Shown here in pieces: positions 5,945 to 10,155 of a DNA stretch of 10,155 nt. The notes beneath the pieces were generated by a model. The model searched no databases and had not been told where the DNA came from. It saw nothing but the letters and a program-made list of their open reading frames with translations. Source of the stretch: JAFGTE01 sp965369305 (GTDB taxonomy: Bacteria; Patescibacteriota; Gracilibacteria; UM-FILTER-43-11); NCBI GenBank assembly GCA_965369305.1, contig CBDUQG010000037.1, positions 1 through 10,155 of the forward strand. Reading direction: 5' to 3'. The number at the start of each line of letters is the position of its first letter. Positions within the stretch are counted from its first letter, which is position 1. Made by a program: the position numbers and the translations under genes.

Positions 5945-7471
5945 ATGCGACTTAAAAATCCTTTCGCGAAAGCGAGCGCCTTCCCTTTTACCAAGAACGA
6001 GCTCTTCTTTGCGACGGTTTACTTCGTGCAGGCATCTGTTGGCATTGGAGCTCTGGCGCAGTTTTTGTTCACCCGAAACGAGCTAGGACTAAGCTTTGTA
6101 GAATTAGGTCTACTTGCTGCCTTACCCACAATTTCGTGGAGTATTAAGCCTATTTACGGATTCTTGACCGACATGGTACCCATTAGAGGATATCGCCGAA
6201 GACCCTACCTTCATATAATGCCTCTGATCACGGTTTTCAGCTGGCTCTACATTTGGCAATTCGCTGATTCTTTCATTAGTTTTGCCATTCCCCTCATGAT
6301 CGCCAACATCGGACTTGGATTCACCGATGTAATTTGTGACGGCCTCGTTGTTCAGCAATCAGACAAGAAGACAGCCGGTCGCTACCAGTCCATTTGTTGG
6401 GGATCACTGACAATCGGGGCTATTGTGACCACCTTCCTTTCAGGGATTCTGCTTGGGCGCGAAATTGTGAGCATCCGGGGCATGTTCTTCATAACCGCCA
6501 TGATCCCCCTGCTCACCTTTGGCATGTCTTTTTTGATCAAAGAAAAGAAGATCAGTGACCGGAAGGAAATCAAAGTACACCAAGCCATCAGCCCTATCTA
6601 TATAGGAGGTGCTTTTCTGGCTTTTGCTGCCACCATCTTCCTGCTTTACCCAAAAGAAGGACAAAGTATGGCAGCCGCTTCGCTTTACACCATTCTAGTT
6701 TGGTTTATCTGGTTTGCCTTCTACTTCAGGCACTTGATGGACCTAAAAGTAATTGGAAAAAGCATTTTCGTGGCAGCTGTTTTTACATTCTTATGGCGAT
6801 TCACCCCAAGTTTTGGAGCCCCATGGCAGGATTACTTTCTGAATCAGGTAGGTATTGATCAGGAAACCTATCAATACTTTGGCGTAGTCCAATACACGGG
6901 CTGGCTCATTGGGGCCATCATTTTTGCCAAGTATCTGGATAAGTTCAATTTAAAGAAAGTCCTGCTGTGGACCATTGTAGCCAGTTCTGTTTTAGGGCTC
7001 TCACAGCTCGGATTAACTAAATTAGAATTGGCCAACAACCTAGGAGGTAGTGGCCTAATTAAGTATGTTGCCTCCGTCATCGCCACACCGGTTTACCTGG
7101 TCGGTTGGGGCAAGCAGTTCTGGACCCAGCTCATGACCTACGAGGGCATTGTTTATTTGAACTTCTTCCTCGACTTCTTCTTAGGCATTCTTTATATGAT
7201 GTCCTTCCTGGCACTACTTAAGTATGTGGCACTGAACACACCAAAGAACCTGGAAGGAACGAATTTTGCCGTCTTCGCTTCCATTATGAACTTTGGTTTG
7301 GTGTTTGGATCAGTAACGGGTGGCATCATCTACGAAAATGTTCAGACGGGGATGCTCGGCCTCAACGGGCTTCAGATCACAGTGTTACTAGGAGCAATTA
7401 CTTCACTAATCGCCCTAATCGTACTGCCATGGATTGACGAAAAGCACTTAGCCCACGAAAAAAGCGCATAA
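5945..7471 (+). CDS. BT1-family folate/pterin transporter (MFS superfamily)
   Basis: A 508-residue integral membrane protein with about 12 predicted hydrophobic helices. It matches the BT1 (folate-biopterin transporter) branch of the major facilitator superfamily. Diagnostic motifs, numbered from the ATG at 5945, are WSIKPIYG (65-72) with D76 and GYRRRPYL (82-89) in the loop after helix 2, DVICD (128-132) in a membrane helix, and RYQSICWGS at about 146-154. A charged loop at about 198-218 separates the two six-helix halves. Known BT1 proteins from kinetoplastids, plants and cyanobacteria carry folates, pterins or S-adenosylmethionine, so the substrate is a family-based guess. The longer reading from TTG at 5936 adds only three residues and starts inside a hairpin, so ATG is preferred. 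It is the second gene of a unit with the oxygenase-like protein and ends at a bidirectional terminator. Confidence 0.85.
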   Translation: MRLKNPFAKASAFPFTKNELFFATVYFVQASVGIGALAQFLFTRNELGLSFVELGLLAALPTISWSIKPIYGFLTDMVPIRGYRRRPYLHIMPLITVFSWLYIWQFADSFISFAIPLMIANIGLGFTDVICDGLVVQQSDKKTAGRYQSICWGSLTIGAIVTTFLSGILLGREIVSIRGMFFITAMIPLLTFGMSFLIKEKKISDRKEIKVHQAISPIYIGGAFLAFAATIFLLYPKEGQSMAAASLYTILVWFIWFAFYFRHLMDLKVIGKSIFVAAVFTFLWRFTPSFGAPWQDYFLNQVGIDQETYQYFGVVQYTGWLIGAIIFAKYLDKFNLKKVLLWTIVASSVLGLSQLGLTKLELANNLGGSGLIKYVASVIATPVYLVGWGKQFWTQLMTYEGIVYLNFFLDFFLGILYMMSFLALLKYVALNTPKNLEGTNFAVFASIMNFGLVFGSVTGGIIYENVQTGMLGLNGLQITVLLGAITSLIALIVLPWIDEKHLAHEKSA

Positions 7472-7512
7472 AAAAACAGGCCAACCGGTATATCGGTCAG
7501 CCTGCCATTTTT
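7471..7512. terminator. Bidirectional intrinsic terminator between BT1 gene and slipin gene
   Basis: CAGGC (7477-7481) pairs with GCCTG (7500-7504). After a 2x2 internal loop (CA/CA), ACCG (7484-7487) pairs with CGGT (7494-7497) around GTATAT. An A-run (7471-7476) lies before the stem and a T-run (7508-7512) after it, so it can end transcription from both convergent genes. It overlaps the last base of the BT1 stop codon. Confidence 0.8.
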
Positions 7513-7520
7513 GATTCATA

Positions 7521-8291
7521 CTATTTTTTTCCCATCTCAGCCATTTTACTTATAACCTTGAAACCATCATTTGGAATCATCCAGATAGTGGTATTGGACT
7601 GATCAGAAGAGAGGTCATTAATCGATTGGAGCGTTCGAAGGTGCAGAGCTCCAGGTGCCTCAGCAAGCATAGTAGCCGCCTTGGTTAGGTTGGTGGAAGC
7701 TTCTACTTCACCTTCAGCCTTGATGATCACCGCTCTTTTTTCACGTTCTGCTTCAGCCGCCTTGGCCATGGTTCGCTTCATGTTATCTGGAAGACCAATG
7801 TCTTTGAGTTCAACGGATTCAACCTTGATCCCCCATGGATCACTAGCCTTATCGACAATAGTCTGGATCTTAGCAGCAATTTCATCTCGACTTTCAAGAA
7901 GTTCATCTAGTTCAACCTCACCCACTGCATTACGCATAGTGGTCTGAGCTAACTGAGAAACAGCGAAGTAAAAATTCTCGACCTCAAGAATAGACTTGGC
8001 TGCATCACTCACCTTGTAGTAAATAACCGCATTGATACGAACAGAAATATTGTCTTTAGTAATGGCCTCCTGATCAGGCACGTCAACCACTTTGGTACGA
8101 AGGTCGACGCGAACCATCTTTTGAATGATTGGAAAAACGAGTCTCCAGCCAGGATTTTTGACACCTGTAAATCGACCAAGGGTAAACTTAACACCACGCT
8201 GGTATTCATTTACCTGGCGAATACTGATGATCAAAATGAAAATAATAATCGGTGTAAAACCGGAAAAGAGTGAGAATTGAAAGAAGTCCAT
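7521..8291 (-). CDS. Slipin (stomatin-like SPFH/band-7 membrane protein)
   Basis: A 256-residue prokaryotic stomatin homologue. One N-terminal hydrophobic segment (about 12-25) anchors it in the membrane. The SPFH/PHB domain follows, with EYQRGVKFTLGRF (29-41), PGWRLVFP (47-54), RVDLRTKVVDVPDQEAITKD (61-80) and GEVELDELLESRDEI (124-138). The C-terminal part (MKRTMAKAAEAEREKRAVII, 171-190, then KAEGE) is the usual alanine/glutamate-rich coiled coil that drives ring or cage assembly. All slipin signatures are present and the length is normal. Such proteins organise membrane microdomains or quality-control complexes. The usual partner NfeD is not in this window, so the function here is not defined further. 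It is convergent with the BT1 gene and divergent from the radical SAM gene. The ATG at 8291-8289 has no Shine-Dalgarno sequence; the upstream bases are AATT repeats. Confidence 0.93.
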   Translation of the reverse strand: MDFFQFSLFSGFTPIIIFILIISIRQVNEYQRGVKFTLGRFTGVKNPGWRLVFPIIQKMVRVDLRTKVVDVPDQEAITKDNISVRINAVIYYKVSDAAKSILEVENFYFAVSQLAQTTMRNAVGEVELDELLESRDEIAAKIQTIVDKASDPWGIKVESVELKDIGLPDNMKRTMAKAAEAEREKRAVIIKAEGEVEASTNLTKAATMLAEAPGALHLRTLQSINDLSSDQSNTTIWMIPNDGFKVISKMAEMGKK

Positions 8292-8301
8292 ATTGAATTA
8301 A

Positions 8302-8329
8302 TTAATTTGATACGCATCCCGAGTATACT
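8302..8329 (+). promoter_or_regulatory. Predicted promoter of the radical SAM gene, in a divergent spacer
   Basis: TATACT (8324-8329, 5 of 6 to -10) is preceded after 16 bases by a poor -35, TTAATT (8302-8307). Transcription would start near 8336, 18 bases before the ATG at 8354. The -10 is part of the palindrome AGTATACT (8322-8329), so the minus strand also reads TATACT there and could serve the slipin gene, though no good -35 is seen on that side. Three tandem AATT units lie at 8296-8307. Confidence 0.4.
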
Positions 8330-8353
8330 ACCTTTCTGATTTTTTTCTATGCT

Positions 8354-10108
8354 ATGATGTGGCAAAAGAAAAAAATGGATTTCAATCCCATTCCAAAACA
8401 ATCTGGCACCACTGACCTCCTCTTGATCAATCCTGACTTCTCCAAAAATGAACTGGGGATGGATTCAGCGCCGGAAAATCACCTCGGCCTTAATCGGATC
8501 GCAGGCTATTTGGATAAGAAAGGATATTCAATTTCTATTATCGACACGACTGGCCGGAAGAGTAGCACCAGTGGACCGGAAGATTTAGGTGACTGGCTCA
8601 AAAATCATGCTCAGCAATATCGAACCATTGGCTTTCACACCAATTCCTGGAATGTGAACCATATTTTACGTGCCTTAGACAGAGCTCGTGAAGTGATCAA
8701 AGATAAAAAACTCCTCTTCGGAGGACCCCTGCCAAATTCCGAGCCAAAAAAAATGCTGGAGCTGATGATGGAAAACGGGCTGGAACGCATTGGAGTCGTT
8801 CAAGGGCTGGGTGAAAAGATTACCGACGAAATTTTGCAGAAAGAAAAATTAACCGATGTTCACGGGCTTTGGGCTTACGATGACGGACACCAAAAAGACG
8901 GTGAAAAAGTCGCTCTAAACAATGAGGAATATGCCGAAACACCATTTTTAGACCTGAAGTACAACACCTTCTACCAAGAGTACTTCAAACCGGTCATCGA
9001 GGCGGAAGATCTGGGAAAGTACAGCATGGAGATCATCTTTGGTTCTCAGGGATTGGATGTAAATCGAGGCTGCCCCTTTAATTGTAGCTACTGTTCAGTA
9101 CCTCAATACGAGCGTCGCCTCATCATGTACACGCCCAAACGCGTAGTCGATGAACTGGAACACCTGTCGAAGGAATCGGGTTTTTTCATGTACACCTTCA
9201 CCAACTCCAACATCATGTTTTATGATGAGGATTGGATCACGCAGTTCTGCCAGGAGATCATCGGACGAGGTATGGGCGACTATATAAACTGGACGGCCTA
9301 TCATCACCCCATCACCCTTGCCAAACTGTCGGACCGCGCCTATGACCTCATGCGTAAGTCAGGTTCAAATACGGTGGTATTTGGCGTGCAGAGTTTTGAA
9401 AAAGAAGTGCTCAAGAAATTCATTCGCCCACTCAACACACCAGAACTCACCAAAATCATTCGGGAAAAATGCACACGGGCGAACATGGAGCTCACTATCG
9501 ATTACATCACAGGTGTGCCAGGTGAAGACTTGGACATTATCGAAGATGCTTTCAAATATTTTATCGAAAACAAGATTGAATGCCGCAACTATCAGCTGAA
9601 ATTTTACCCAAATACCAAGCTGCCAACCATGAATTTGGATCTGACAAACCACGATCTCGTTCCAATCACCGGTAATCTGGCACCTGAGCTGAGTGCCTAT
9701 GCCGTCGTTTCAAAACTTCCAAACAAACGATCAGCGGAGCTCGATGGAATGATACGAAAAGGCACCGCTGAAGTGGTAGCCAACAGGCCTGTAAGAATTG
9801 GAAAGTACATCATTGAAACCCCTGAGCAAGCTAAAGAGCTTTATGAAAAAGAAATTCCGAATAATCCCAATATTCCAGATAAGGTAAAAGTGGCCATGCG
9901 ACTTTCGCTCAAAGAAATGTTAAACCCCACCAAACGCGAAGAAAGATTGGAGGACCTGAACCCAATGGAAATGATGAAAAAGGTGATCATGAGCGGAGAT
10001 GAGGCACCACCCATGGTCAAGGCCATGAAGGAAAAGCTAAGGAACGAACTTGGTGAAGAAAAGTTTCAGGAACTACGCGCTAAGTACGAGCAAGCAAATC
10101 TTGACTAG
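8354..10108 (+). CDS. Radical SAM protein with N-terminal B12-binding-like domain
   Basis: A 584-residue protein of the cobalamin-binding-domain plus radical SAM architecture. Residues about 20-165 form a Rossmann-like B12-binding region: LLLINPDF (23-30), LGLNRIAGYLDKKGYSISIID (44-64), FGGPLPNSEPKKMLE (122-136) and VVQGLGEKITDEIL (148-161), where the usual GEGE is GLGE. The base-off DxHxxG histidine motif is absent, as in many relatives. The radical SAM core follows, with the [4Fe-4S] cysteines C240, C244 and C247 (CPFNCSYC), then GVQSFEKEVLKKFIRP (344-359) and TIDYITGVPGED (381-392) as later barrel strands. Residues about 455-584 are a charged helical extension not recognised as a known domain. 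Relatives carry out methylations, methylthiolations or ring rearrangements; the substrate here cannot be told. An alternative start at 8375 (M8) would remove seven residues, and no Shine-Dalgarno site decides between them. Its cofactor use fits with the cobO adenosyltransferase in the same window. Confidence 0.85.
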   Translation: MMWQKKKMDFNPIPKQSGTTDLLLINPDFSKNELGMDSAPENHLGLNRIAGYLDKKGYSISIIDTTGRKSSTSGPEDLGDWLKNHAQQYRTIGFHTNSWNVNHILRALDRAREVIKDKKLLFGGPLPNSEPKKMLELMMENGLERIGVVQGLGEKITDEILQKEKLTDVHGLWAYDDGHQKDGEKVALNNEEYAETPFLDLKYNTFYQEYFKPVIEAEDLGKYSMEIIFGSQGLDVNRGCPFNCSYCSVPQYERRLIMYTPKRVVDELEHLSKESGFFMYTFTNSNIMFYDEDWITQFCQEIIGRGMGDYINWTAYHHPITLAKLSDRAYDLMRKSGSNTVVFGVQSFEKEVLKKFIRPLNTPELTKIIREKCTRANMELTIDYITGVPGEDLDIIEDAFKYFIENKIECRNYQLKFYPNTKLPTMNLDLTNHDLVPITGNLAPELSAYAVVSKLPNKRSAELDGMIRKGTAEVVANRPVRIGKYIIETPEQAKELYEKEIPNNPNIPDKVKVAMRLSLKEMLNPTKREERLEDLNPMEMMKKVIMSGDEAPPMVKAMKEKLRNELGEEKFQELRAKYEQANLD

Positions 10109-10155
10109 TGAGTCGTCCGAAAAAAGTATACCCATCGACTCCTTTTTTCTTCACT
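10108..10155 (+). CDS. Possible start of a further gene, cut by the window edge
   Basis: A GTG at 10108-10110 overlaps the last base of the radical SAM stop (TAGTG) and opens a frame of 16 codons to the window edge, beginning MSRPKKVYPSTPFFFT. The one-base stop/start overlap is a common form of translational coupling. The peptide is too short to recognise, there is no ribosome binding site, and a terminator-like hairpin covers the same bases, so this is only a possibility. Confidence 0.2.
   Translation, partial: MSRPKKVYPSTPFFFT
10110..10148 (+). terminator. Possible intrinsic terminator after the radical SAM gene
   Basis: GAGTCG (10110-10115) pairs with CGACTC (10136-10141) around a 20-base loop and is followed by C and six T (10143-10148). 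It begins two bases after the stop codon. The stem is short and the loop long, so it is a weak terminator. The same bases also read as the open start of a coding frame. Confidence 0.4.

Noticed and set aside
1..10155. Mobile elements, CRISPR arrays, tRNA or rRNA genes
   Set aside because: No transposase, integrase, long terminal inverted repeats, regularly spaced repeats or cloverleaf-like sequence was seen; the only repeats are short promoter or terminator palindromes.

Overview
This is a 10.2 kb stretch of bacterial chromosome with seven complete genes, short intergenic spaces and no RNA gene, insertion sequence, prophage or CRISPR array that I could see. The genes look vertically inherited and housekeeping in type. 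Three of them depend on or make vitamin B12 cofactor. Promoters of the -35 TTGACA / -10 TATAAT type are readable, but no start codon has a clear Shine-Dalgarno sequence. The phylum cannot be fixed from this window. An uncultivated, cofactor-scavenging bacterium (for example a Patescibacteria/CPR-type lineage) is my best but weak guess, based on the class II ribonucleotide reductase, the salvage-type genes and the lack of Shine-Dalgarno sites.

Left arm (1-1764, minus strand): a corrinoid adenosyltransferase (cobO/btuR type) lies 40 bases upstream of a branched-chain amino acid aminotransferase (ilvE), probably in one transcript. The 263-base space before nrdJ holds the most informative regulation in the window. 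It contains a pair of NrdR-box-like 16-mers whose starts are 32 bases apart (three helical turns), two divergent sigma70-type promoters whose -35 elements form an inverted repeat, and a hairpin-rich nrdJ leader.

Centre (1765-5113, plus strand): a large adenosylcobalamin-dependent class II ribonucleotide reductase (nrdJ) with a C-terminal cysteine-rich zinc-ribbon/redox tail, closed by a strong intrinsic terminator. The enzyme that makes adenosylcobalamin and the enzyme that consumes it for deoxyribonucleotide synthesis are thus divergently transcribed around an operator for the deoxyribonucleotide-sensing repressor NrdR.

Right arm (5112-10155): a near-consensus promoter that begins inside the nrdJ terminator T-tract drives a two-gene unit. 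It comprises a haem-oxygenase-like putative dimetal oxygenase (related to the CADD/PqqC/DUF3050 group) and a BT1-family folate/pterin-type transporter, which suggests folate or p-aminobenzoate salvage. A bidirectional terminator separates this unit from a convergent slipin (stomatin/SPFH) gene. Divergent from the slipin is a radical SAM protein with an N-terminal B12-binding-like domain and unknown substrate. The window ends in a hairpin plus T-tract that is either a terminator or the start of another overlapping gene.
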